This document shows positions 12,060 through 25,200 of a stretch of DNA of 64,000 nt, one piece after another. The stretch spans positions 992,001 through 1,056,000 of the forward strand of contig NW_026570229.1 in the NCBI RefSeq assembly GCF_019649055.1, written 5' to 3'. The translations under genes and the position numbers were made by a program. Origin of the DNA: Paramacrobiotus metropolitanus. Taxonomy: Eukaryota; Tardigrada; Eutardigrada; Parachela; Macrobiotidae. Under the pieces are notes generated by a model. It saw only the letters and a program-made list of their open reading frames with translations. It searched no databases and was not told the DNA's origin. Numbering within the stretch: the first letter of the stretch is position 1; every line of letters starts with the position of its first letter.

Positions 12060-15000
12060 ATGGGGATTAAAACGTTTTTCACTTCTTTGTTGGACAAGAA
12101 ACTGTATTCATCTTATCCAGAAATTTTACTGGAATCCGCTTTGGTGCTGTGGTTTGTGTGTCAAATTTGTTTGAAGTTTGGACTGCAGATTCTTCCGGAA
12201 TGGCGATCCAATCGATTAGACGCCGACAAAATGAATGCTTTCGATTATTGGCTCGAGCTGTCTGGATTGGTAAGTCTCGCTTGCACACGTTGCCCTAAGA
12301 AACCCATATGAAAATTCTACCTTGTTTGCTATATTAACAGACAAATCTTTTCTTTGCTTGGCAATGCAGTCATTTGACTATTTTACTGCAGTCCAGTTTA
12401 TAGCGGATATTAAACTGGAGACTTTTTGAACACCCCGCTGTTTTTTCAACAAATGGTTATTTTGATTCGCGCTGACGTTTTCTTGCTGACGTTATTTTAT
12501 CGTATTTTTGCGCAAATGAAACTTTTATTTTGTTGTTATAATACACTCACTGTAGATTAGCACAGTTCAATCAAGCAGAGAAAACAGTCTTGCGATATTT
12601 AACCATAACATGCATCCTTTAATATTTGAACTTAAAAGATTGTGCATCCTGCGCGCATCCCTTGTCGGCCATGCCCTCCAATCAGAGTGAGGCTGAGCCA
12701 CCAGACCCATTTTTTGCACAACAGCCGCACTGTATAGCCAAACCTTTTGGCAACTTCCGGTGCGCAACAACAGACTACCGACCCGGTGCATGAGGTTAAC
12801 AGACTGCAGTAAGAGCCATAATTAATGCGTAAGCAATTCTGAGCGATTAAAGAAAGGTTTGTTTAAGAAGCAGCCCCAGAGAAACTTTTTAATCGGTTTG
12901 TTGCCAACCGATTAAAGACATTCGCGACCTTCTTTGGTCGGAAGTTTCTTAATCGGTACGAGTAGTGATCAACAACCCCTTCTAATGGTGGCTTGAAATC
13001 GGCCAGTAGTAGCTACCAGCTGTTTGACGAGGTGCTTTTGGGGATTTGTAAAACTCTTAGTCGCTGTAGTTATTAATCACTTTCTTTGATCAACGGAGTT
13101 CTTCAACAAAATAAGGAGTTTCTACAAGAAATAAAATTTGATCTGGTAGCTTGTAGTAATGCCTAAAACATGTCATAACTGCAGAATCTGTTGTTCATGG
13201 ACATTTTGCACCATAGCGAAGCACCCGATTTAACTGAATTTCTGCGTAGCCTCTTTGAGCAGTATATTTTTACAGGCGTAAATGCTTAAATATTTTAATA
13301 AATGAAACAAATTGTACCATGAAAGTTGGAGCTCCAACCTCGTGGTTACATTTTTTGCTGATGCTGAAATACTTTATAGTAATATTACTCGTACAAACGC
13401 TGTACGGCCGGTACAGGCAGGCCATGAACAACGTAAACAGACCGAATTTGCACTTGCGTACCATAATGTGCTAATAGCTTGAGCATTATACAACCATAAA
13501 GACAGCAAGCATGCTGCAAATACTGCAGTTACTTCCGTACAAAAACTCAGTGGCTATCATGTGTGAATGGCTGCATTGAAAGGTCATGTCAAAACTGCAA
13601 GCTTTTATAATGTTTGCAGAAGGTTGACGCATGCTTCTGGGATGGCGCCATGTCGGGATGGATACAGCAGAATTCGACCGTTGCCAGTTTGGAATCCAAC
13701 GGTACGAGTGAGGTTCTTCCCCTTTCCTCGACCGGAATGCTGGGTTACGTGGTTACTCTGGTGACCATCGTTCTTGCGGCCATCTTAAGCATCTCGTTAG
13801 TTTTCCTGGCAGTCGTCAACCGCCAGTGGAAGTATTCTTCATCGAAGGACCAACTGCCATACTTTCGAAGATGGAAGGCGCTGATCCAAAAGAGCATTGG
13901 CTGCGCCGCCGAAATTCATCTGCCCGATAAGTTACTTATCGTGGTGTATGTCTTGATCGGCATCGTCAGCTTCGTCGTCTACTACCCCGGTTGGGTGATC
14001 TTCAACGCTCTGACAGTACTTCTGGCGTGGGTGTTTGTAACACTGGCTATAAATGTTTCCGGCCCATCCGCGGTATTTCCTGGCTGCATCCTCTTTGCCA
14101 GCATACTGGCCGTTTATTGCACCGGCCGAATTTGGGGATTGTGGATGAACGACACCTATGGTTCACTGGTGATTAAGGGATTCAGGTAGAAGAGTTTCGG
14201 CGAATGCGTACGGCATCGGATACTCATTCATACATACGACATACATACGGAACGTGAATACATCAAATGTACAAAAGAATTACACACACTATTAATTCTC
14301 AAAATAAATTTCATTTATTACGGTTATTTCTCGAAAAATGACTACGTTTTCTGAAAATCATTACATAGCGCTGTTTGAAACACTTGACACTTGCAGAAAA
14401 CTGACTTCTCCGAAATCCACCGAGAAACCTTCATCAAGCTGGGCTTCGGTGAAAAAGGAAGTTGCGGGCAGTGACAGAAACCAAGGAAGAGGACGCTGGA
14501 GACGTGCAGCATGCTGCATGGTTGCCTTTTGCATTGGATGCTTTGTCGTCTATCACAACGTTTGGCCTTTGTTTAAACAATTTCCGCTCGTCCATCAATG
14601 GATGAGCAGCTCCTGCAACTGCAAACCCGGAAGTGGCAACTGGACGTATTGGCGCGTTGTCAATACAACGGGAAGCTGCAATAAAGCCGGAACAGTACGT
14701 GCTCGCGTTTTTGAAACCAAAACTACATAATTTTGTATTACGCCCGAAAAATTTTATGATGAACCAACAGTCAAAAAGATCTGGCTTATTAGACGTCCGA
14801 AACATTAGAAAAAAATAGATTTATTTGTTTCAGAACTTAAAACTATAATTTAAACTTCTGTCGTTTGCCACCAGGACAGCATTTTTGGGATGCTTAAACG
14901 AAAAAAGAAAAATAACATTAAATGCGTTTTTACAGCGTTTCAGCCAAGAAACCACGATGCTGTCATACTGGGTTGATCTACAATCGCATGAATTGCGTAC

Positions 15001-16040
15001 GGCCCCTAGCGGCAATTCGGAGCTGCTGATCAGCTTCACTCCGTCCTTCTCACCAGCCGTCGGCTGGACGTACTTGGTATGGTGTGGGGTGCTGTCCGGC
15101 GCCAGCGGTATAGTGGTTATAACCCTGCGTTACGCGATATGGAGCATGATTTGCTACATCGTTTTGTGGGTCTTATGGCTGCTCTTACGTTCGGGTGTTC
15201 GTGCTTGCCATAAAAAATACCGTCGATACGTGTCAACCGAACGAAGCAGGAACCCCGACTACAGGTAAAATAGTATAGGTAACGTTGTTCAGTGACCACA
15301 CTGGTCTACGCATAACCAGAGCTGTGTCGATTATAATTACGGGCGGCTAAAAAAGCGACATCATTAGTTCCATGGGTGCGGGTTGGTTTTTATTCGGTTT
15401 TCTGTGATACCACCTGATATTTTCTACCAAGATCGTGTGTCAGATGCATGTTCTAAAACAAGGAATACTTTGTTACTTCAGGAAACAATCGCAGCTATTA
15501 AATGCGGACGATGCGGCACAGGTGACCGCTGCCCTGCACAACGCGCCATCAGCTGGTTTCCCGGAGTCGTCTATCGATGAAACTTCTGTCTGCACGGCAC
15601 CTTCCGATCATTTGCAAGGAAACACCATTGCCAACCCAGGATTTCTGGAAGCAAAGGGCAATCGCAGTGTGCAAGTGGCTATCGAATGTGCACCCCAGGC
15701 ACCTACACCCAAAGACGCAGATCAGATAGAAGACTTCTTGGGCGAGATATGGGGTTATAGGAAGTTACCCCTGCTGCTCGTCATTTGTCCCTTATTCTGC
15801 GGCTGGGTGCTCCCGTATCCCCTGGTGGGACTCTTCCTGCCTGAACGTTTGCAGCTGCCCGGCTTGCTGTTGCTGCTGACGGCATGCTCGATTTGGATGT
15901 ACTGCAAGCTGGTGCAGTTTGTCCGGTTGACGTGGCGTGATTGGTGTTGCTGTGCAAAAAAACTGGAAGGGTGTTGCGTTGGTGGAAAGCGCGCAGGACA
16001 ATCCAGCCCAGACGAGGAGGAGTGCGTTCGTCTTTCCTAA
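12060..16040 (+). CDS. Multi-pass membrane protein, tandem family copy (subfamily II, intact)
   Basis: Exons 12060-12269, 13620-14185, 14397-14694, 14936-15264 and 15482-16040 join in frame (phases 0, 2, 0, 2) to 653 residues. Exon 2 opens with the conserved Lys-Val-Asp-Ala-Cys-Phe-Trp-Asp and Met-Ser-Gly-Trp. It carries four hydrophobic segments and ends with Thr-Gly-Arg-Ile-Trp-Gly-Leu-Trp-Met-Asn. Exon 3 gives one hydrophobic segment, then an Asn-Trp-Thr/Asn-Thr-Thr glycosylation-type loop. Exon 4 has Leu-Ser-Tyr-Trp-Val-Asp-Leu-Gln and two hydrophobic segments. Exon 5 has a variable acidic linker, then Leu-Pro-Tyr-Pro-Leu-Val-Gly-Leu-Phe-Leu-Pro-Glu-Arg and a Leu-rich helix. The tail contains a Cys cluster (Trp-Cys-Cys-Cys), possibly lipid-modified. 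Family and function are not recognised. Confidence 0.8.
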
Positions 16041-16779
16041 ATAATTCAGTTGGTTTCCGACTGTTCAGTTTCTGTTAGATTGCCGGTATCGGACAAGATT
16101 ATCATTAAAAGTCTTAATTTCTGTGCTCATTAATAGTGAAGTTTTCGTCCATTTCTAGTTCGGAGATTGAACGAATTTGACAGGCAGAAAGACATAATAA
16201 AAATGCGTGAGTAAAAATGGTTTTTGGTTATTGGGGCTGCGAATTCCATTCATTCAAAATTTTTAGATAAATCTAACTCTGGACGGGTTGGTGCTCATCA
16301 GATCAGTTGATTTTTGAAAGATGTTAGAAATCTTGACTTGAAGATATTGATTCTTGTGATCAGGGGCCAGAAAAGAGAATATATAAAATGTCTTGCTTGT
16401 TTCATTGAAGTACATTAAAGCTACTCAGGCAGTACATTGTATAACAGCACATTGAAGCTATTTCGTCTAATATTCTCTAACGCCGCGATCGCAGCGCACA
16501 CTGATGATCGACATAATGGTTTACAAAGCGCACTACCATTGCGTCATCACTCATGCGTAATAGGCAGTACTCGTACGTACAGATACTCGTACTTTTGATA
16601 CAGTGATGTTACCGGTAAAAAGAATACGAAAGCGGCTACCACTGCATTCAAAAACTTCACCGAAAGCGACAGAATTTTATTCGTGCCGAACTCAGCAGCA
16701 AGAAACGGAAAACTTTTTTCATGCCGTAAAAATCCGGAAGATTCCGGTACAAGTAGCCGGCACTCTTAGCCAGCTAGAG
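16041..16779. other. 3' flank and intergenic sequence
   Basis: The first ~100 bases match the 3' flanks of other copies (GTTGGTTTCCGACTG, then a GCCGGTATCGG-like string), consistent with a 3' UTR duplicated with the gene. The remainder is AT-rich with no supported gene. Confidence 0.35.
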
Positions 16780-18740
16780 CAGTAAACAATACATCCGCTG
16801 GACGCAAGTGTCAAAATATAAAAAAAAATTTAGCCGAAAAAAAACTTTAAAGTGTCAAATGCCGAGAAATTTCGTCTTGAATAGAATTTCGTCAAGTCAG
16901 GATGTTGAAAGAAATTTCCTACTCGTAGAGATAAATTATTTTTATTTTGAAATGAAATTTGTTTCAAACTTCACAATCATGAGCACGGGAAGCCAGAATA
17001 TACAAACGACGTGCCTTAAGGCCTGTGACAGTGAACATAGGCGGAAAAGGCGCAATGAACTGGCAGTCACACAAAGCATGTCAATTCTGCAATATGGCGA
17101 CTCTTCTTAAATCTATCGATGCCCCAGAATTTCGTGTCATGTGTAAGTTATCCATGACACAGTATAATGTATATATGTACATATACAGTATAACGAGTGT
17201 TTGTTATGTTTCGCAGTGGATGGACAATGGACACTCAACCTCTCTGTCCGGACTGAATTGTTATTTCAGTATGTTTGTGATTGCATGCAGGGTCACTATG
17301 AAATAAACATTCGCCAAGTGTCGTAAGCTGCTCATGGCGTACAGATACACGCAGGATCGTTATACTACAGGCAAAAGTGTTTTACATTATGTATCTCTGG
17401 AAACGTTTGAATTTATGGTCACGTTTGGCGCCGCGCCACATAAATTATAAGTGCCGAGTAATTCATGAATTAGGCATGGCTAGTGCACCTCTAATACTTG
17501 CATTATCACACATTTTATTATATTTAGGAATAATTTATTTTATTATATTTAGTACGTTGAATACTTAAATATTGGAGATATTGCATTAAATTTTATACTA
17601 TCACGATAACTGCAGTGTAGTGACCATCGTTCTAATGCTAATACTGCGCTCAGTGTGCGCTGCCTGTATCTTTACGCCCTTAATTTCTCGACAAGCTTGT
17701 GTCGCATCCTCTGTAGGTAAATATGGCACGTTTTATTTAAAGTTTAGCGGTAGCTCACCTAGAGTAGTGCACTGTTTGTTATACCACCAGTTATAGCGCG
17801 TTTGACGTGCATGCGTTCGCATTTTGTAACATATCTGAACATAATTAATTAACGAGAATGAGTAATCTCATCACACCGTTTTCTGTCGTATGCCTGCAGA
17901 AATCCTTTCGTAACTTTCAAAGATTGGGGACGATGGAGAGCGCTTGAGTGCATCTTACTAGAAGTTCTTGACTTCTTCTGTGATAAACCTTTTCTGCATT
18001 TACATTCCGACTGCATTCCAGGTGTTACACCCCCAACTGCGAAAGCAGAATAAGCATTAAAAGGCATCATATCCGCATGTACAGACTATACAGTACGTGC
18101 AAATGCGGCTAACTACGGCAGCACTGCAGAAACTCAGAAAAGCAGTTAACGGCGTACAGAATTCTCGTTTTGTGCGCACGGTAGAGTTCATACAACGTCG
18201 GCAGTATTTGTTGGGTGTTTCAGCCTTTTTTTATCGTACAAATATCATAAAAAATGTCCCAGTGCAACAAACGTCCCAGGTGAAATAACTGCTGGACAGG
18301 TAGCCGCACCTTAAGATCGCCATGACCAGGCACCTGGCGATTTTAAGGTGCGGTCAGATGCCTATCAACTTAGCGATAGTCCATTGACCTTCGAAACGCA
18401 AACCCCGGCGGTCCATCTTTTAACAGTGTTTATCATCGGCATTGACGTCACAGAGAAGTGTAAGCCGGGTTTGGCACCTGCGAACGCACGCAGCTCAAGT
18501 CTACTAATCGAACGAGCACATACTCTGGTCGGCTCAGGCAACCATCAACGGCCAACGGGCAACGGGTTTGCATGATATCATTTGGCAGTTGGCACTAGCA
18601 AGTAGCAATCAATTTTTGGCAGGCTGAGTCTGCCTCTGATATCATCGGCTCTGATCTATCTCTGTCATTTATTTCGCATCTGCGGGCGGCGAATGGTGTA
18701 TTCATACTCGTATTTGTAGTCAGTACTGTAATATTAATTA
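16780..18740. repeat. Duplicated segment A1 with orphan promoter module
   Basis: Several blocks recur in the same order at 20812-22200, on the other side of the pogo element. Examples are AGCCAGCTAGAGCAGTAAAC (16772 and 20812), GCAGTGGATGGACAATGGACA (near 17214 and 21218), AAGCATTAAAAGGCAT (18053 and 21311), the 50 bp hairpin (18304 and 21762), and the GCTGCGGGCGGCGAATGGTG stretch (18683 and 22147). The second copy leads into exon 1 at 22279. This copy leads only into the pogo terminus, so its gene has been lost. Confidence 0.65.
18304..18353. promoter_or_regulatory. Hairpin of the upstream module (orphan copy)
   Basis: An 18 bp arm starting CCGCACCTTAAGATCGCC is followed, after a 14 bp loop, by GGCGATTTTAAGGTGCGG. 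The arms pair except for one G/T position. Related hairpins lie upstream of three exon 1 sequences (21762, about 28646 and about 57709). It could be a dimeric protein site, a promoter-associated structure or a small inverted-repeat element carried by duplication. Confidence 0.55.
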
Positions 18741-20691
18741 CTGTGTTGTCGACTCAAGTTGGCACCCTTTTTTACAGTACAGCAAATCTATGCTATAAAG
18801 CTCTGTGCGCCGTGCAGGCGTGCACTTGAATTGCCCGCACAGTGGGAAACATACTTAAAGGGCGGCTGGCAGCGACTGCCGCCAAAAAAACCCCTGTCCG
18901 TTAACAACGACAATTAGCATTTTAAAATTTGATAACTGGCAAAGATTGTTTGTTTTTTGCTGGGATTTCTTTTTTTTAACTAATATGACGAAACAGTATA
19001 GTTCTGAATTCGTGAAAAGCATCATGCTTAGTTTCCAGGCATCAGGTCTATCTCCTCACAAGTTTGCCAAATCTCAGCCACATGTTTCGGAAACAACACT
19101 TCGACGGTGGATTTCGTGAGTTTTCATTTCATTTTTCACAGTAAGTATACTGACGTAAGAAAATGTTTCAGAGAATTGTCAAATGGCATCCCTGTCGGTA
19201 AAGGGAAAAAGCGCAGACGACGCAGCGGTCGCGGTTTCCAGCACATCGATCCGCCTCTGACGAAATGGATACTCGAGCAGTTTGGAAAGGGCCTGTGTGT
19301 GACTAACGACATGATTAAAGAACATGCGCTGTTGTTAGCTTGTAATCCAGCGTTCAAGGCTTCTCAAGGATGGCTGGTGGATTTCAAAAAGCGGAATAAA
19401 CTGGTCTATCGCGCAGCTACGCACATATCCCGCAAGCAGGGAATGACACGGGAGGATATTGTGAGTAAACGTAATTTTAAATTTTCCAGTAAATGTGAAG
19501 ACAAACCAGTTGTCTGATAATTTATTGTGTATTTTATTAGGAAGAGGAAGAACAGTATATCGATGCGATGATAGATTTGAAGGCAGCGCTGGAGTGCGGT
19601 AGCGATGCGGGTGACCTGAAGCGGATCCTGAACATGGATCAGACGATGGTCCGGCTGGTTGCGCCTAAGCTTCACTCCGTAGTGCCCGTCGGCTCCAAGC
19701 AAGTGAGGTTAATTCACCCACCAGGAGACAAAGAAGGTTTACGGTCACATTGACAGTGTCGGCCGATGGTTCCCTGTTGCCGGCCGTTATTGTGTTCAAG
19801 GGTGCAGCAAAAACAGGAAAGCTTTCAGATGGGATAATGCGTTCGCTAAAGGCACCCGCAAATATAATTATTGCAAGCTCAAAATCTGCGTGGTGGACTG
19901 AAGATTTGGACCATGAGTGGATCGGCACGACGTTTCCTTTTGACGGTCGCGTCAGGACCTTGATTCGCGATCAGTATACAGTCCACAAAATGCATTCTAG
20001 TGCCGAGCTGCTGGAAGAGCGTAGTGTTTCGCAATTGTTCATTCCAGCTGGGCAGACCGGCCGCTACTCCGCATTGGATGTGGGAATAAATAAAGCGTTC
20101 AAAGCCTTCTATAAGACTGAATATGAGAAGTGGCGCCGAGAGCAAAATCCAAATAACTGCACCAAGTCCGGGTATCTCCAAAAGCCGAATCGTCAAGATT
20201 TTATCGATATGGTTTCGCGAGCAGCGTACAAAATTACTCCGGAATGTATAAAGAGTTCATTTCGTGCAGCGGGAATAATTACAGCAGAGAACTATGCTGA
20301 AATCGATGAAAATCATGTTCCTGATGAGCAACCCAGTGAACTGGAAATTAGCCTTTTCGATCCTCAGTTACTGAATGGAGAATAACGTCCTGTTGTTTTT
20401 TTTGCATATTATTTCAAAGTGATGTTAGGTTTTATTATGTTTGGGGTTTATTATGCAGAATTGATGATCGTTTATTTGTGTACAGAGTTCTGTTTTACGA
20501 CGAATAAAGCGAAGTTCACGTAGCCATTCTTAATGGTCAGTCGTGTTTTGGCGGCAGTCGCTGCCAGCCGCCCTGTAAGTATGTTTCCCACTGTGCGGGC
20601 AATTCAAGTGCACGCCTGCACGGCGCACAGAGCTTTATAGCATAGATTTGCTGTACTGTAAAAAAGGGTGCCAACTTGGTCGACAACACAG
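18741..20691 (+). mobile_element. pogo/Tigger-type DNA transposon (1951 bp)
   Basis: Long terminal inverted repeats of about 145 bp run inward from 18741 and 20691. They share CTGTGTTGTCGA, AAGTTGGCACCC, TTTTTTACAG and GGGCGGCTGGCAGCGACTGC. The termini are flanked on both sides by TA, the target duplication expected for the Tc1/mariner superfamily. Inside is a transposase with an N-terminal psq-type helix-turn-helix, a CENP-B-type DNA-binding domain and a DDE_1 domain. Two flanking copies of one host segment (16.8-18.7 and 20.8-22.3 kb) bracket it. The arms are nearly identical, so the insertion looks young, but the transposase is broken. Confidence 0.85.
18985..20385 (+). pseudogene. pogo-type transposase, frameshifted
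   Basis: Predicted exons are 18985-19115, 19172-19460 and 19541-20385, joined by GT-AG introns. Residues 1-44 form a psq-like helix-turn-helix ending Thr-Leu-Arg-Arg-Trp-Ile-Ser. The next ~95 residues match the CENP-B HTH layout (Ile-Asp-Pro-Pro-Leu-Thr-Lys-Trp... Gly-Trp-Leu-x-x-Phe). The catalytic aspartates are visible as Asn-Met-Asp-Gln-Thr, Leu-Ile-Arg-Asp-Gln-Tyr and Leu-Asp-Val-Gly-Ile-Asn-Lys, a DDD triad. Near 19736-19745 one base appears to be missing: the frame runs into a TGA at 19753, and the following frame carries the rest of the domain. The copy cannot make full-length enzyme as read. Confidence 0.8.
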
Positions 20692-22278
20692 TATCACCAA
20701 AATTAAAAGAGAAAGATCTAGAAAGTAAAAATAAAGCCGTAAAGCACGAGTACAGATGTTAAAGTACTAAGCAGCTACTGTATGCCATATTCCGTCACCC
20801 GCCATTGTAGCCAGCTAGAGCAGTAAACAATACATTTGCTGGACTGGACTGTGTCAAAATGTAAAGAAAATATTGCCGAAAAAAAATTTTATGCAGTCAA
20901 AATGCTGAAAAATTTATGTTCTGAATAGAAGTCAAAATGTGGAAATTTTGCCAAGTCAAGTCAAGTCAAAATGTTGAAAAAAATTTCCTGGAGTTAAATT
21001 ATTTTTATTTTGAAATGAAACTTGGTTCGAACTGTGCATGGCATCAGAAGCCAGAATATAAAGACGTGAGAGAGCACCCAGGCAGAAAAGGAGCAAAAGA
21101 ATTGGCATCGAAACAAAGCATATTAATTCTGCAACTTTATCCAATGGCGACTTCTCTTAAATCTATTGATGCTCCAGAATTCCGTGTCATGCATAACCAG
21201 TGCGTGTCATGTTTCGCAGTGGATGGACAATGGACACCCAGACTCTCTGCCTAGACTGATTTCCTAGTTAAGCGGTTTGTAATTGCATGCAGGCCTCTTA
21301 TTCTCAGAATAAGCATTAAAAGGCATAATATCCGCATGTACAGTATGTACGTACAAATGCGGTTAACTCCGGCAGCACGGCAGAAACGCAGGACAGCAAC
21401 TCACTCGAAAAATATTTATTTCACATTATCATTTGAATTCACTTTAATTTAATAAGTATTGAGTAATCATTACTAAGTACAAATTAATTAAGTAAGTATT
21501 ACTAAGTATTATTTAACAGGTACGGTATTTGATTTGTCGATGTAATGTTCAGCTATTAATATCTTTCTGTTCACAAGCGATGAAATATAAAACGGCGCAC
21601 AGAATTTGGTTTTGTGCGTCCACTGTCCGGCTCACTAAACGTCGGTAATATTTGCTGGGTGGTTATGTCGTGGTTCATTTTTCTCGTACAATTATCATAA
21701 AAAAAAGTACCGGTGCAAGTGCAACAAACGTCCCAAGTGAAATAACCTGCTGGACAGGTAACCGCACCTTAAGATCGCCCTGACCAGGCGCCTCATGGCG
21801 ATTTTAAGGTACGGTTAGCTGCCTATCAACTTAGGCTTACTTAGCGATAGACCTTCGCAGCGCAAACCGGCGGCCGATCTCTTAACACAGTGTTTATCAT
21901 CGGCATTTGCTTTACAGAGAGGCGATAAGCCGGGTTTGGCGCCTGCGCATGCACGCAGATCAAGTCCACTACTCGCGGGACGAGCACATACTATGGTCGG
22001 CTCGTGCATCCATCAACGGTCAACGGTTAACGCATAATGATGTTTGCATGATATCATCTGGAGCTAGCAATCTCTGGCAGGCAGAGTCTGCCTCTGATAT
22101 CATCGGCTCTGCTCTGTCTTTGTCATCTACGTACTGTATTTAGCAGCTGCGGGCGGCGAATGGTGCTGTAGTTCGTAGTTCATACTGGGATTTATAGTTA
22201 ATAATATTCCGTTTATAATATGGGATTTATAGCTCATTCCGTTTTGAGTCACTCCATCGGAAAATTTGTTTTGCTGAA
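20692..22278. repeat. Duplicated segment A2, leading into exon 1
   Basis: This is the second copy of segment A1 (16780-18740). It includes the hairpin at 21762-21814, a GGCGCCTGCGCATGCACGCAG stretch resembling an NRF-1-type palindrome, and GCTGCGGGCGGCGAATGGTG just before the first exon of the next family copy at 22279. Short reading frames here have counterparts in A1 but are not conserved as proteins, so they are not treated as genes. Confidence 0.6.
21762..21814. promoter_or_regulatory. Hairpin upstream of family copy at 22 kb
   Basis: Inverted repeat CCGCACCTTAAGATCGCC / GGCGATTTTAAGGTACGG with a short loop. It is about 460 bp upstream of the ATG at 22279 and is the same structure as at 18304. 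Confidence 0.5.
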
Positions 22279-25200
22279 ATGGGGAGTAAAAGGTTTTTAG
22301 CTTATTTGTTGGACAAGAAACGGTATTCGTCGTATCCAGAAATTTTATTGGAATCCGCTTTGGTGTTGGGGTTGGTCTGTGAAATCTGTTTGAAGTTTGG
22401 ATTGCAAGTTCTGCCAGAATGGCGAGCCAGTCGCTTGGACCCGAATAAATACAACCCTTTCGATTCCCTGATCGAATTGTCTGGAGTGGTAAGTCTCGCT
22501 TGCCACTGTTGACCTGGAAAATTCATACTTCTATAGCAACAATATAGCAATATATACAACAAAGTATATATTCTTGCTAGCATAACAATTCTGCTGCGCT
22601 TGCTATATTATGGTGCTGTACGAAAATCCGTATCTCGGTACGGTGACTCGGTTTAATATTGTAGCAGTTTGTATGCTTGTTGGACAACAGTCCACTCATG
22701 CTTGAACTGCCTTACCATGGTTAGAGTAAATACATACTACATGCATTTACTTAATCGGAATCTGAATTCATGTAACTAGCCGCTACCTCCGTGTTTTCCA
22801 CTAATGTTTAATTTGATTCACGTTGGCGTTTTGATTCAGCTTGACGATATTTTACCGTGCAGAGTATTCCTTTTGCGTTAATTTTTATGATTTTTATTAT
22901 GATATTGTCTACTCACGATAGCACAGCTCAATAAGGCAGAGTTAGTAAAACACATATCTTCAATGACCAATGTTACAAAAATAACGGATAAGTGGACAAT
23001 GGACATCCTTTAATATTCGAATTTACCGGGCTTTGTACTTTGTCTGTTGTTCCTGGCCAATCACTCGCAAAACACTAATTACAATCGCACTCAGCAACCA
23101 AACCTCTCGGCAGCTTCCGGTTCGTAGGAGCCGTCAGCCGCCTCGGTGTGATAGCCAGATACACGGCCTGCAGTAAAATTTCGGGTTAGCATTACGTATC
23201 TCCACTCCAGCAAGTGCCAATTGTATCCGAGTCCTCCAATCAAAAATAGGAGTTCCTCCAAAAAATTAAGTTATTTGAACTCGCAGTATGCTAGCGATGG
23301 CAAAAGTTCTGTTACTCCTGGTCCCTGGACATTTTACGCCAGAGTTAAACGCCCGATTTAATTTAGGTGTTGCATGACCCATTTTTGCAAGGAACTTCTA
23401 CAGACGTAAATATCAATAACAGATAAAACGCGTACCTCGTGCTTACGGGTTTGTTCGATGTTAAAATTCCTTATACATGTAGTTCATACTTTATAATTTT
23501 CAGCTGTAATATTAGGCAAAGTATAGGCCATCAGTGCTGGCAGCCCTCGAGGAATATAAACAGACGAAAGAATTGCAGTTGTACTCGTATACTTTATTTT
23601 CAGCCCTATAATTGTCACACAGGCAACAAATGTGCAGCCAGTAAATACTTTTCTCATATATAAACTCAGTGGCTATCTTGTCTGAATGGTGACATTAAAC
23701 AGTATGAATCTGCCAGGTCGTAATGTATGCTCTTCCACCCTTTGCAGAAGGCTGATGCATGTTTCTGGGAAGACGCTCTGTCGGGATGGACACAACCGCC
23801 CCCGATCACCGATGCCCGTCTGGTATCCAGTGGCTCGGTGGGACTCTTTCCGCTGCTTCGACCAGAATCCTGGGTTACGTAGGTACCCGTGCGGCCATGA
23901 TTCTTGCGGCGATCTTAAGCGTATCCCTAGTATTCCTCGTTGCCGTCAACCGCGGCTATGCGTGTCCCGTGCAGCAGGACCAACTGCCCTGTTGTCGAAG
24001 ACTGGCGGTCCAAATGCACAAGTACATTCCGTATGTCGCCAAAATCCATCTTCCCGAACCCATAGTGATCATCCTGCATGCGGTGATCGGCATCGTCAGC
24101 TTCATCATTTACTATAGTGGCTGGATAATCTGCGGTGCTCTCCCGATGTTGATTTTGGCATGGCTGTGTGTTATATCGGCCATAGCTTTCTTCGGTCCTT
24201 CCGCGGTATTCCCCAGCTGTATCCTTTTCGCTGGCATACTGGCCGTTTATTGCACCGGCCGAATTTGGGGATTATGGATGAATGAGACCTATTCTGCACT
24301 GATTAAAAAAGCAATCAGGTACAGCTAGAAAAGTTTTGCCGGCCACGATCGGCATCGTATGCGTCTACACTCGCGACTTGTACAGCTTGAATATTTTTGA
24401 TAGCTGTACAGTTGAATTATGTATCCGTGTACAAAATGTACCAATTATTTATTATCCTACAGATTGATATTACATACAGTACAATTGTACCTGGAATAAT
24501 AACGCAGTTTGCTGAAAATATATTCAAATGCTGCTACTTGGTTAACTTACAGAAAACTAAAACCATGGTCGGGAGAGCTGGGAAAGTGCAGCTTGCTGCA
24601 TAACAGCCTTTTTCTTCGGATGCTGTGCCGTCTTCGCCAACGTCTGGTCGTTGTTTCAGCTATTTCCCTCCGTCAATTATTGGCTACACATCCAATATAA
24701 AGCAATACAACACACCGAGACTGGTAGTGGCAACTGGACGTATTGGCACGTTGCCAATATAACGGAGAACTGTACAAAACCCGTAACAGTACGTGCTACA
24801 ATAGCGTTTTTGAAGCCACTAATATGTAGTACTGGAGGAGAGGGGTTTACGTAGTATCGAAGAACAGACGGAGCCAGTGCTTTCCAAACTGATTCCGGCT
24901 TTAGAAAAATTGAAAAGACTGCTTTAATTTGTCTTCAAAATTGCAGGCAGTCATACTGTCTGCCTATTTGTTTTGATTGCACGTTCACGTTATTTGAACT
25001 ACGATCTTGAAAAACTAAACTATTCTTTCCACGCTTTGTTTTCACAAGGAAAACGTACTGGGCAGCATTTTTGTGATGGTTCATCGTAGGGCGAAAACTA
25101 ATGAAAGTAAATGCGTTTCTACAGAATTTCGGCCAGAGAGTTGCGATGCTGTCATACTGGGTGGATCTGGAATCGGAAGAATTGCGTGCTTCTCCAAGCG

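Noticed and set aside
16808-17306. Reading frames in segment A1 (with partners in A2)
   Set aside because: The duplicated nucleotide blocks are conserved, but the frames are not maintained between the copies.
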